Assembly (NCBI RefSeq): GCF_003096075.1
Contig: NZ_CP015449.1
Coordinates: forward strand, 124,001 to 188,000
Reading direction: 5' to 3'
DNA: 64,000 bases
From: Dietzia lutea
GTDB lineage: Bacteria; Actinomycetota; Actinomycetes; Mycobacteriales; Mycobacteriaceae
Below the pieces are notes generated by a model. That model saw only the letters and a list, made by a program, of their open reading frames with translations. It was not told the origin of the DNA and made no database searches. Of this stretch, positions 16,178 through 25,026 are shown in pieces; position 1 is the first letter of the stretch, and each line of letters begins with the position of its first letter. The position numbers and the translations under genes were made by a program.

Positions 16178-17623
16178 TCAGAGCGCGATGTACTTAGTAT
16201 CGAGGTACTCTTCGATTCCCTCGAATGCGCCCTCGCGCCCGAAGCCGGATTCTTTGACGCCCCCGAAGGGGGCAGCAGGATCGGAAATAATACCTCGATT
16301 GACGCCGACCATCCCCACCTTCAATGCTGCGGCCACGCGCATGGCCCGATCGAGATCTCGGGTGTAGAAGTAGGCAGCCAAGCCGTACTCGGTGGCGTTG
16401 GCAGCGGCAATCGCCCCATCTTCGGTGTCGAAGACGGTTATCGCCGCAACGGGACCGAAGATCTCTTCACGGAGCAGGCGGGAGTCCTCCGAGATGAGAT
16501 CTAGAACCGTCGCGGGATAGAAACTTCCAGGGCCGGAAGGGACTTGGCCGCCGACTCGTACCCGCGCTCCCCGTTCGACAGCGTCAACGACCAGGTCGTG
16601 CACCGATGCACGTTGCTTATCGGTGATGAGCGGGCCCAAGTCGGTGTTCTCGTCGAGACCGTGCCCGGTGCGCAGCGCCGCGATGCGTGCGGTGAGTTTG
16701 TCTGCGAACTCGTCAGCTACCCCACGCGCAACATGAAAGCGGTTCGCTGCAGTACAGGCCTCACCACCATTGCGCATCTTTGCTGCCATCGCTCCGTCTA
16801 CAGCGGCGTCGATATCGGCGTCGTCGAACACGAGGAACGGTGCGTTGCCACCGAGTTCCATCGAAGTACGCAGCAGACGGTCGGCGGATTGGCGGACAAG
16901 TAACTTACCAATTCCTGTGGATCCGGTGAAGGTAATCTTCCGCAGGCGCTCGTCGGCGATGAGGGGGCCGGTCAATGCGGAGGCCTGCGATGCCGGCAAG
17001 ATCGAGAGGACTCCGTCCGGCAGGCCGGCGTCGGCGAATACTTGACCGAGTAGAAGCATTGTCAGGGGAGTCTCGGCGGCTGGTTTGACGATGATCGGGC
17101 ACCCCGCGGCCAGTGCCGGGCCGATCTTCCGCGTCGCCATGGCCAGGGGGAAGTTCCACGGTGTGATGGCCAGGACGGGACCGACGGGCTCCTTGGTGAC
17201 CAGTATGCGTCCCGATCCTGAAGGGGCCGTCGCAGTGCGTCCACTGATTCGTACCGACTCTTCGGCGAACCAACGGAGAAACTCGGCCCCGTAGTTGACC
17301 TCACCGTACGCTTCGGAGAGGGTCTTGCCCATCTCGAGCGTGATGGTTCGTGCGAAATCATCGGCGCGAGTGCGGACGAGATCAAAAGCGGTACGCAAGA
17401 TCTCGCTTCGAACTCTGGCGGGAGTGGCTGCCCAAGCTGCCTGCGCTGCGACCGCGAGCTCGAGCGCGTGTGCCCCGTCTTCTGGGGTTGCATCAGCGAC
17501 ATGGGTCAGTAACTCACCAGAGGCGGGATCAAGCACTGGAAAAGTAGCGCCCGTCGAAGAATCGGACAGTTTTCCCCCCAGCCACAGCTGTGTAGGGGTG
17601 CCCACGGGCAGGTCGTAGGTCAT
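16178..17623 (-). CDS. gabD: Succinate-semialdehyde dehydrogenase [NAD(P)+]
   Basis: Oxidises succinic semialdehyde to succinate, the last step of GABA breakdown, in the cytosol. The 481 residues fit the ALDH superfamily: substrate entry motif TPWNFPL (about 154-160), TFTGST nucleotide-site glycines (about 231-236), general base in ELGG (E256) and catalytic C290 in GGEACTA. GabD assignment rests on similarity in length and motifs and on its 4-bp ATGA-type overlap with the GABA aminotransferase gene upstream. Other semialdehyde substrates are possible. Confidence 0.92.
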   Translation of the reverse strand: MTYDLPVGTPTQLWLGGKLSDSSTGATFPVLDPASGELLTHVADATPEDGAHALELAVAAQAAWAATPARVRSEILRTAFDLVRTRADDFARTITLEMGKTLSEAYGEVNYGAEFLRWFAEESVRISGRTATAPSGSGRILVTKEPVGPVLAITPWNFPLAMATRKIGPALAAGCPIIVKPAAETPLTMLLLGQVFADAGLPDGVLSILPASQASALTGPLIADERLRKITFTGSTGIGKLLVRQSADRLLRTSMELGGNAPFLVFDDADIDAAVDGAMAAKMRNGGEACTAANRFHVARGVADEFADKLTARIAALRTGHGLDENTDLGPLITDKQRASVHDLVVDAVERGARVRVGGQVPSGPGSFYPATVLDLISEDSRLLREEIFGPVAAITVFDTEDGAIAAANATEYGLAAYFYTRDLDRAMRVAAALKVGMVGVNRGIISDPAAPFGGVKESGFGREGAFEGIEEYLDTKYIAL

Positions 17624-19005
17624 CGTGCTGCTCCTGTCAGAATCGAAGCGTCGGCGACGGCGCGGATGGCGCCGATAAGCACATCGAGACCCTCGATGAG
17701 CAGGTCATCGGAGACGACGAGCGGCGGAAGCAAGCGGACGACGTTTCCGTAGGTGCCGCAGGTGAGCACAATAACCCCCTGTTCCAGCGCTTTGGCCGCT
17801 ACTGCTCGGGTTGCTTCGGGGTGCGGGTCCCGCGTGCCGGGCTGGATGAGCTCCACGGCGATCATGCCGCCACGACCTCGCACCTCGCCGATAACGTCGA
17901 TGTCGGCTGCCGCTGCATTCAGTCGGCTCTTGGCGATCTGCTCGATCTCGCGTGCGCGTCCGCAAAGATCGAGCTTCTCCATACGAGCAATGGCCGCCAA
18001 CGCGCCGGCGCACGCAACCGGATTTCCGCCGTACGTACCGCCGAGTCCGCCGCCGTGAACGGCATCGATCAATTCGGCACGTCCCGTCACTGCGGCGAGA
18101 GGCATTCCGCCGGCCATCCCCTTGGCGAGAGTGATAAGGTCTGGGACGACGTCTTCGGCGTCGCATGCGAACCAGTCACCTGTGCGCGCGAACCCAGTCT
18201 GGATTTCGTCTGCTACGAAGACGATCCCGTTGTCTCGCGACCACTGTGCGATCGCGGGGAGAAAACCTGGTGCAGGAACGATGAACCCACCTTCGCCCTG
18301 GATAGGCTCGATGATGATCGCGGCGACATTGTGCGCGCCCACCTGCTTGTCGATCTGGGCAATGGCACGTTCCGCGGCTTGGGTGCCGGTCACAGCGGTC
18401 CCGTCGTGGTTCATTCCTTCGCGGAAGGGGTACGACATCGGAACCCGGTGGACATCGGGTGCGAATGGACCGAAACCGTCCTTGTAGGGGAGGTTCTTCG
18501 CGGTCAACGCCATGGTGAGATTCGTTCGTCCATGATAGGCGTGGTCGAAGACGACGACAGCACTTCGCCCGGTCGCGTTACGTGCGATCTTGATGGCGTT
18601 CTCGACAGCCTCGGCACCACTGTTGAACAAGACGGTGCGCTTCTCATGGTCGCCGGGGGTGATGTCGGCGAGCTTCTCTGCTACGGCGACATAGCCTTCG
18701 TAGGGCGTCACCATGAAACAGGTGTGCGTGAAGTGCGCGACCTGTTCCTGGACTGCGGAAACGACGGCGGAGTCGGATCCGCCCACAGTCGTTACGGCGA
18801 TACCTGAGCCGAGATCGATGAAGGAATTGCCGTCGACATCCACAACGACCCCGCCGTCTACATCTGCGGCGTAGACGGGCACAGACGAAGCGACACCTGC
18901 TCCGACCGCTCGCTTGCGACGTTCAGTCAGGGCGGCGGACCGCGGGCCGGGTAGCTCCGTAACCAGGCGCCGTTCCTGAGGAAGACGGTATGCGAAGTCC
19001 GCCAT
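17620..19005 (-). CDS. gabT: 4-aminobutyrate aminotransferase
   Basis: PLP enzyme transferring the amino group of GABA to 2-oxoglutarate, yielding succinic semialdehyde for GabD. The chosen start (ATG 19003-19005) has AAGGAG 6 nt upstream and gives 461 residues; the frame continues 40 codons further upstream with no Emb- or GabT-like content. Class-III aminotransferase marks are present: NSGAEAVENA (phosphate-binding region, about 128-137), the PLP aspartate in ADEIQTGFARTG (D266) and the Schiff-base lysine in LAKGMAGG (K295). First gene of a two-gene operon, divergent from a PucR-type regulator. Confidence 0.94.
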   Translation of the reverse strand: MADFAYRLPQERRLVTELPGPRSAALTERRKRAVGAGVASSVPVYAADVDGGVVVDVDGNSFIDLGSGIAVTTVGGSDSAVVSAVQEQVAHFTHTCFMVTPYEGYVAVAEKLADITPGDHEKRTVLFNSGAEAVENAIKIARNATGRSAVVVFDHAYHGRTNLTMALTAKNLPYKDGFGPFAPDVHRVPMSYPFREGMNHDGTAVTGTQAAERAIAQIDKQVGAHNVAAIIIEPIQGEGGFIVPAPGFLPAIAQWSRDNGIVFVADEIQTGFARTGDWFACDAEDVVPDLITLAKGMAGGMPLAAVTGRAELIDAVHGGGLGGTYGGNPVACAGALAAIARMEKLDLCGRAREIEQIAKSRLNAAAADIDVIGEVRGRGGMIAVELIQPGTRDPHPEATRAVAAKALEQGVIVLTCGTYGNVVRLLPPLVVSDDLLIEGLDVLIGAIRAVADASILTGAAR

Positions 19006-19117
19006 TTGATTCTCCTTGTGGTCGTCCGACCGCCGCGGCGCCAGGATTGCCGATGCGGAATTGCGGATGGGGGTGTGATGAGTATCGGCTCCCCTCGACC
19101 CGCGCAGTCGTGCCGAT

Positions 19118-19125
19118 TTGTACAA
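19118..19125. promoter_or_regulatory. Palindrome in the gabT/pucR divergent promoter region
   Basis: TTGTACAA lies in the 164-nt space between the two divergent genes. Another TTGTACAA occurs at 19261-19268, inside the regulator's coding sequence. It is a candidate binding site for the PucR-type protein, but an 8-mer palindrome is weak evidence by itself. Confidence 0.3.
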
Positions 19126-19169
19126 TTGGATGGCGACCTGAGCGCCGTAATGTCGAGTAGGCTATTGGC

Positions 19170-20663
19170 ATGAGCATCGGCATCGGATGGTTGCTGTCGC
19201 AATCCCACTTACGCATGGAAGTTCGCGCTGGGAGGGTAGATGACGACAGGCGCATTAGTTTTGTACAACCGACCGAGCTTCTTGATCCAACCCCATGGTT
19301 GTCCGCGAACGCGCTCGTATTGACTACAGGGCTTGGCCTCACCGCGGCGGATTGCGCCGAGTACGTGCGACGGCTGGTCGACGCGGGTGCGTCCGCAGTC
19401 GGCTTCGGCACCGGGCTCTCGCACGACCGCATTCCGCCGGAGATGCTCGACGAGGCGAATCAATGGGGCCTTCCGGTCCTCGAGGTCCCGTACACGACTC
19501 CCTTTGCGGCGATCACCCGCTCGGTCAGCGAACGATTGACCGAACAACAGTACGAATTGGTTCGGCGGGCCGCATCGGCGCAGGTGCGAATCACCAGGGC
19601 GGCGCTGCGCGGAGGGATTCCGGCAATCGTGCGGGAATTGGCTGCTGCCGTGAGAGCCTCGGTAGCGTTCGTCGATGAACAAAGCGGGGAGATCGCGGCC
19701 TATCCGAAGTCCGCGACTGTGTTGGCAAGCATGACGCGCACGATTCCCAGGGCCGGGCCGGGCTCGATGACGGTGAGCGAGTCGGGGATTTCGACGACGG
19801 TCCAGCCCGTGATGCAAGCAGGTGCCACCCTCGGGTATGTAGTTGTGCAGGTTACTCATCCGCTCGAAGCGGTGGAAATAGTCCTCGTGGGACACGCGGT
19901 CTCCTTGATCACTCTTGACCTGGACAAACCGCAACGACTTCGACGCGAGAGAAATGCCCTCGGCGGCAGGGTTCTGAGCCTGTCACTCGACGGCCTCCTG
20001 CCCGCGAAAGAAGCGGTCGCACACCTGGGGGACGCATGTAGTGAAGGCGGACTAATCCGCATCCTGAATATCGAATGTGAGGCGCCGGCGGAGATCGCTC
20101 GCGAACTCGACGCTGCCTTCGAAACGCGTCGACGTCCATTCTATGCGTGCGATAGAAAAACTTCCCTTCTAGTGCTCCTTCGCGGAGACGACTCGAGCAC
20201 CGGAGTTGAAGAAATGATTCGGCGGATCGGATCAGGACGAGCAGCCTCTGCAGGACTGAGCGCGCCCCATCATCTCGATCATGTAGAGCATGCTGCGACC
20301 CAGGCGACGATCGCGACCTCAAAAATCGCGGGCTCGCGTAGAGTGCGGGAGTTCGACCCTCGACACGGGACGGCGCTGCTGACCAGTCCGGAGGCCGTCG
20401 CCGTGCTGCGCTCAGTAGCGAGGTCGACTGTTTCGGTACTGGCGGCGTACGACCGTGACCATGACTCCCGCCTTGTCGAGTCGCTACATGCGTTCCTGGA
20501 GTCGAACGGTCAATGGGAAAGGGCGGCCTCCGCGCTCAACGTTCACCGGCATACCCTTCGTGCTCGCGTTGCAAAGGCGGGGGAACTGATGGGTGTGGAC
20601 ATGTCGGACGCCCGAGTTCGTGCAGAGCTTTTGCTCGGAATTCTCGCGGAGCTACCCGACTGA
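19170..20663 (+). CDS. PucR-family transcriptional regulator (probable GABA-operon activator)
   Basis: 497 residues. The N-terminal PucR domain is clear (VRAGRVDDDRRISFVQ, then ELLDPTPWL and LVLTTGLGL, residues about 18-60). The middle is a GGDEF-like/unknown sensing region. The C-terminal HTH_30 domain shows the family phrase ASALNVHRHTLRARV near residue 455. Because the N-terminal domain begins almost at residue 8, ATG 19170 is the right start. It is transcribed divergently from gabT. In Corynebacterium glutamicum a PucR-type GabR activates gabTDP (established for that species), so the same role here is likely by analogy. There is no gabP permease in this window. Confidence 0.88.
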   Translation: MSIGIGWLLSQSHLRMEVRAGRVDDDRRISFVQPTELLDPTPWLSANALVLTTGLGLTAADCAEYVRRLVDAGASAVGFGTGLSHDRIPPEMLDEANQWGLPVLEVPYTTPFAAITRSVSERLTEQQYELVRRAASAQVRITRAALRGGIPAIVRELAAAVRASVAFVDEQSGEIAAYPKSATVLASMTRTIPRAGPGSMTVSESGISTTVQPVMQAGATLGYVVVQVTHPLEAVEIVLVGHAVSLITLDLDKPQRLRRERNALGGRVLSLSLDGLLPAKEAVAHLGDACSEGGLIRILNIECEAPAEIARELDAAFETRRRPFYACDRKTSLLVLLRGDDSSTGVEEMIRRIGSGRAASAGLSAPHHLDHVEHAATQATIATSKIAGSRRVREFDPRHGTALLTSPEAVAVLRSVARSTVSVLAAYDRDHDSRLVESLHAFLESNGQWERAASALNVHRHTLRARVAKAGELMGVDMSDARVRAELLLGILAELPD

Positions 20664-20789
20664 GGACCTGTAAGGGGCAACGGTAGTTGACCTGTTGGCC
20701 CACGCAGCGACTGTGGCACGAAGACCTTCCGGCAGCGCATGCCGGCGAAAGTCACGAACGACAGGCTCGACGCTATCGACGAAACTACT

Positions 20790-21500
20790 GGCACACCAGC
20801 GAATTCCACCTGAAACTGTTGCAGTGGCGACCGGGCAATCAGACGACCGCCTCTGGTGATCGAGGACTGCTGGCACCTGAGCCGCCGACTTGAACGAGAT
20901 ATGTTCGCCGCCGGTGAACGAGTGGTCCGGTACTACCGAAACTGATGGCGAACGCGCGTGATGCCGCCCGCACCTACGGCAGGTCCCGTCCTTTCGATGC
21001 GCTCGCAGTAGCCCGTGCGGTACTACGCGAACCGTACCTACCTATTGTCCGCCTCGACGGCGCAGACCGCGAGATCCGGTTGCTGGTCGACCACCGGGAG
21101 GACCTCGTCGCCGAACGCACGCGCATCCGGCGACCCCGGTCACGCCGCGTTGATTGCGGCGAAGGTCATCGGTGAAACCGCCGGTGTCGACCGGGTCCGT
21201 CCGTTCCAAGGACTCCTTCGCCTGGGACAACGAGAGTGCACCGCTGCCGGTGTGGTCGTCGAATTATGCTCGACATCGCCGCTCACGCATGGGAATCCGA
21301 CAACTCAATGCCCAGATACACCGAATCGACTTCCTCAGGTCCGCTGCCACGAGGACGCACGCGCTCTCTTGGCTCGCCGGAAGGCGAGCGGAGACGGCGG
21401 GATTAAAGCACTCCTCGTTCTCAAACGCCGACTGCCTGACGTCGTCTTCCCTGCGATGGCCACGGATCAAACATCAGGTATGGACCTCGCTGCTTGACAG
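20790..21500 (+). pseudogene. Degenerate IS110-family transposase
   Basis: Pieces of an IS110-type transposase appear in different frames. They are IEDCWHLSRRLERD (about 20863), then ANARDAARTYGRSRPFDALA with LLVDHREDLVAERTR (20945-21130), then RSKDSFAWDNESAPLPVW and RQLNAQIHRI (21190-21330), then ARALLARRKASGDGG (about 21355). Frameshifts separate the blocks and the N-terminal catalytic region is mostly gone. The remnant lies between the gab regulator and the acyl-CoA ligase gene. No terminal ends were identified. Confidence 0.75.
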
Positions 21501-21621
21501 AGGGGCAAGAAGCAGTCCCGCCCGACTACCACGAGAACCGATCAACGACCAGGACGCTAATATAGACATCGATCGGGAAGTAGGCCACTTTCGTCGCCGG
21601 AGAGGAAGATGACGGCCGTCA

Positions 21622-23091
21622 TCAGGAGGAAGCGGGGTGCGGTTGATGGCGTGTGCGCAGTCCGGGCTTGTCTATCTTGCCGACCGGGTTACGGGGCAGG
21701 GCATCGACGAAATAAATGGCAACGGGCAGTTTCACCTTGGTCACCCGTTCCAGCAGATGCTCGAGTAGAACCCCTTCGGCGACAGGTCGGTCGGGATAGG
21801 TCACGACGTACGCCACAGGAACTTCGCCGTACACATCGTGGGGTGCGCCAACCACTGCAGCCTCGAGCACACGTTCATGGGAAGCCAGGGCGTTCTCGAT
21901 CTCCTTGGGGTAGATGTTCTCACCGCCACGGATGATCACGTCCTTGATCCGGTCGACGAGAGTGAGGTAGCCATCCTCGTCGAGATGGCCGACGTCTCCG
22001 GTGTGGAGCCAGCCGTCGACCACAGTTTCCGCGGTCTCCTCCCGGCGCCCGAGATACCCTTGCATGACGTTCGGACCGCGGACCACAACTTCTCCGACTG
22101 AACCGGGCGGCAGCAAACTACCGCCCTCACTCACGACACCGACCTCCTGTCCGGCCAATGCCTTTCCGACAGAACCGAGCTTGTGTGGCCCGTCCAGCGG
22201 CGAAAGCGTGGAAACGCAGGTCCCCTCGGTGAGTCCGTAGCCCTCGAGGATGGTGAGACCGAATCGCTGTTCGGCGTGACGGAGAAGCTCCTTGGAAATC
22301 GGCGCAGCACCACTGATCGCGAACCGGAGCGACGAGGTGTCGACGGTGACGTCGTCGGCCTGGGAGACGAGCATCGCGTAGATCGCGGGCACCGCCGAGA
22401 AGTACGTCGGCCTTAGCCGGGCAACGTCCTCGAAGAACCGCGACGTCGAGAATCGACCGGTGATGCTGAGTTGACCACCGGCCAGAATGGGCGCGAGGAA
22501 ACTGATGCAGAGCGCGTTGACGTGGAATAGAGGCAAAATCAGCAGACAGTGATCGTCCTCGGTCAATGACAGGTGTTCCGCCAAAGCTGAACCCATGTAA
22601 TACAGATTGTCGTACGTGAGCATGACACCCTTGGGACGACCGGTCGAACCCGACGTATAGATCAGCAGCGCGACATCGCTACCCGCAGCGGTCTCCGGCT
22701 GCCACCCGAGAGGAACAACGGTTTGCATCTCGTCGACGGCGATCGCCGGCCGGCCCACCGGAGGCGCATCCTGTCCCTCGTTCACCACCAGCACGGCGCC
22801 GGAATCGGTGACCTGATACTCCGCCTCCAGACTGGTGAACTTCGGATTGATCGGGGTCGCCACCGCCCCGATCCGCCATGCGGCCATAAGAGCGACGAGC
22901 AACTCGACCCGGTTGGGCAGCATCAGCGCGACGACATCACCTGCGCGGACCCCACGTCCGGCCAGCTGCGCAGCGAATGCATCCACGTGGTCGGAGAACT
23001 CGCGATATGTCAGATCGAGATTGTCATCGCGAACACATGGTGCGTCACCGCGCTCCATAGCCAAATCCCAGGCGAAAAAACTTGCCAACAT
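21622..23091 (-). CDS. Fatty-acid/carboxylic-acid CoA ligase (AMP-binding, ANL superfamily)
   Basis: Activates a carboxylic acid with ATP and CoA via an acyl-adenylate. The 489 residues carry the P-loop-like motif YTSGSTGRPKGV, the adenylation motif GYGLTEG, the hinge region GDVGHLDEDGYL with DRIKDVIIRGGENIYPKEIE, and the C-terminal catalytic lysine in NPVGKIDK. The preference cannot be read by eye; sequence style is that of medium-chain or aryl acid ligases. It is co-oriented with the EthA-like monooxygenase gene 180 nt upstream. Baeyer-Villiger oxidation of a ketone followed by ester hydrolysis would give an acid for such a ligase; that coupling is inference. Confidence 0.9.
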   Translation of the reverse strand: MLASFFAWDLAMERGDAPCVRDDNLDLTYREFSDHVDAFAAQLAGRGVRAGDVVALMLPNRVELLVALMAAWRIGAVATPINPKFTSLEAEYQVTDSGAVLVVNEGQDAPPVGRPAIAVDEMQTVVPLGWQPETAAGSDVALLIYTSGSTGRPKGVMLTYDNLYYMGSALAEHLSLTEDDHCLLILPLFHVNALCISFLAPILAGGQLSITGRFSTSRFFEDVARLRPTYFSAVPAIYAMLVSQADDVTVDTSSLRFAISGAAPISKELLRHAEQRFGLTILEGYGLTEGTCVSTLSPLDGPHKLGSVGKALAGQEVGVVSEGGSLLPPGSVGEVVVRGPNVMQGYLGRREETAETVVDGWLHTGDVGHLDEDGYLTLVDRIKDVIIRGGENIYPKEIENALASHERVLEAAVVGAPHDVYGEVPVAYVVTYPDRPVAEGVLLEHLLERVTKVKLPVAIYFVDALPRNPVGKIDKPGLRTRHQPHPASS

Positions 23092-23270
23092 CGTGTGTCC
23101 TCTTCGATAGCCTTATGAGCTGCTGCGGCAGTCCGCCCGCCGCGAATCCGGGTCAATCACGGGCGGTTGGATTGTGTTCCGGAGACGGAGGGCGCTTGCC
23201 CCCTCGGGTAATCCCTTTTTCGTCTCGATCCGGCGGAGTCAACCAAGCGCAATGGTGCAGGGAAGTGGTG

Positions 23271-24734
23271 TCATCGGAACTGCAAGACGCCGTCCTCGAC
23301 GTCCTCGGTGAGAAGTCTGCGTGTTTCCTCATAGTTCTGGGGATTGACCCAGGGAGTCTGGTCACCCTGGCGGGGGAGCGTCGCGAAGCCTCGCTGCAGG
23401 TATCCGGAAGTGACGTCGTGGACGAAGTTCGATGCCTGCATCTCGGTGTCGGCGGGACGCAAAACCGGTGTGACGGACTGCGTCCCGGTGGCCTCGAGGT
23501 GGTCGAGCATCCGGCACCAGAACTCGTTGAGCAGTTCGATGCGCAAGGTCCAGGAAGAATTCAGGAACCCCCACGCGAAGACGAAATTCGGGACACCGGA
23601 GAGTCCGATTCCTTTATAGGTCCAGCGTTCACCGTACGACACGTCGGCGCCGTCGACCCGGAGCTTCGCGTCGCCGCCGAAAACCACGTTGAGCCCCGTG
23701 GCTTTCACAATGATGTCGGCGTCGATATGCTCTCCGTCGTCCATGAGTACGCCGGTTTCGGTCACCGATGCGATAGTGCCCGTAGCCACCGCGCCCCGGC
23801 CGTCACGGATCGCTTCGAAGAGGTCGGCGTTGGGGACCAGACACACCCGCTGATCCCACGGCTCGTACTTCGGAGTGAAGTGCTTCTCGCGAATTTCTCG
23901 TCCCACGACGGACTCGATCGCGTCGAAGAGGCTCTTCTTGTACGCCTCCGGGTTCTCACGAGCCAGCTTGTATGTCAGCTGCTGGTTCTCGAGGTTCCGC
24001 ATCCTGATTGCGGTAAAGGCCTCCGTCTCACCGATCCGCTGGCGCAGCTCCTTCGCCTCGATGTCGACAGCGTCCGTCTCGATATGTACATAGCCGGGCG
24101 AGCGTTGAATCATCGTGGTCATCGCGGTGGTTTGTGCCATCGTGGGCAGCAGGGTGATTGCGGTCGCACCTGAGCCGATAATGGCAACTCGTTTACCTGC
24201 GTAGTCCAGATCCTCGGGCCAGAACTGAGCATGCACCAGCCGACCTTGAAAACGATCCTCGCCGGCGAGTTTCGGGTTGAAGGCACTTTCGTAGCTGTAG
24301 TACCCCGCGGCCATGTACAAGAAGCGGCACGAGAACAGACGCTCGCCGTTTGGAGTTCCGAACTGCAGTGTCCACCGCGCCTGGTCACTGTTCCACTCGG
24401 CAGACAGCAGTCGGTGCCCGGTTCGGAGGTGAGATTCGAGTCCGTGATCCTTCACAGTCTCGTGGAGGTACTCACGGATGGACGAGCCGGCGGCGATGGA
24501 CTTTTCGGCGGTCCAGGGCTTGAATCCGTACCCGAGGGTGAACATATCACTGTCTGATCGGACCCCGGGGTAGCGAAACAGATCCCACGTTCCCCCGATG
24601 TTGTCGCGCATCTCGAGGAGAGCGAACGTGTCATGCGGCCGGGACTGCTTGAGCTGGACAGCCGCTGCGATCCCGGAGATGCCGGCCCCGACGATCGCGA
24701 CGTCGATGTGTTCAATGGGGCTATAGGTGTTCAT
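23271..24734 (-). CDS. EthA-like flavin-dependent monooxygenase (Baeyer-Villiger type)
   Basis: FAD/NADPH monooxygenase that inserts oxygen next to a carbonyl or oxidises sulfur or nitrogen. Its 487 residues match EthA-type enzymes in length and landmarks: N-terminal FAD fingerprint GAGISG at 16-21, RYPGVRSDSDMFTLGY (about 54-69), the Baeyer-Villiger signature from F162 to W172 (F-x-G-x3-H-x3-W-P) and the second Rossmann glycines GSGAT (187-191). In mycobacteria EthA activates ethionamide; the natural substrate of this paralogue is unknown. The start is ATG 24732-24734. It is separated from the amine operon by about 290 nt in which I see no gene. Confidence 0.88.
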   Translation of the reverse strand: MNTYSPIEHIDVAIVGAGISGIAAAVQLKQSRPHDTFALLEMRDNIGGTWDLFRYPGVRSDSDMFTLGYGFKPWTAEKSIAAGSSIREYLHETVKDHGLESHLRTGHRLLSAEWNSDQARWTLQFGTPNGERLFSCRFLYMAAGYYSYESAFNPKLAGEDRFQGRLVHAQFWPEDLDYAGKRVAIIGSGATAITLLPTMAQTTAMTTMIQRSPGYVHIETDAVDIEAKELRQRIGETEAFTAIRMRNLENQQLTYKLARENPEAYKKSLFDAIESVVGREIREKHFTPKYEPWDQRVCLVPNADLFEAIRDGRGAVATGTIASVTETGVLMDDGEHIDADIIVKATGLNVVFGGDAKLRVDGADVSYGERWTYKGIGLSGVPNFVFAWGFLNSSWTLRIELLNEFWCRMLDHLEATGTQSVTPVLRPADTEMQASNFVHDVTSGYLQRGFATLPRQGDQTPWVNPQNYEETRRLLTEDVEDGVLQFR

Positions 24735-25026
24735 GTGTGCTCCTCCAGGCGCGGTGCCTCAACGTATGGCTTCTGCGTCTTGTCTAGGTCTGTGGGTTGC
24801 CGGGCGCACGACGTGACCTGCATCTGCATCCATCTGGCGCAATCCGACTGTGGCAACTCGTCACCGTGCAGCGGAGGCGGCCTGCGGGGTCGCCACCGGA
24901 TGCCGGGTCAGGTCGGCCAGGCGACGGCAACATGCATCGCCGGCTCCGGCAGGATGTCGTCGAGCGCGGTGAGCATGTCTCGCACATCGCGGTCGAGTTC
25001 GAGAGCGGCCCACCGATCGTGCGCGA

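Noticed and set aside
19261-19268. Second TTGTACAA as part of the gab operator
   Set aside because: It lies within a well-conserved part of the PucR domain coding sequence (Phe-Val-Gln), so it may be coincidence.
24735-25026. A possible short gene between the monooxygenase and aldehyde dehydrogenase genes
   Set aside because: Frames there share no known motif and have no ribosome site; probably a terminator/promoter gap.
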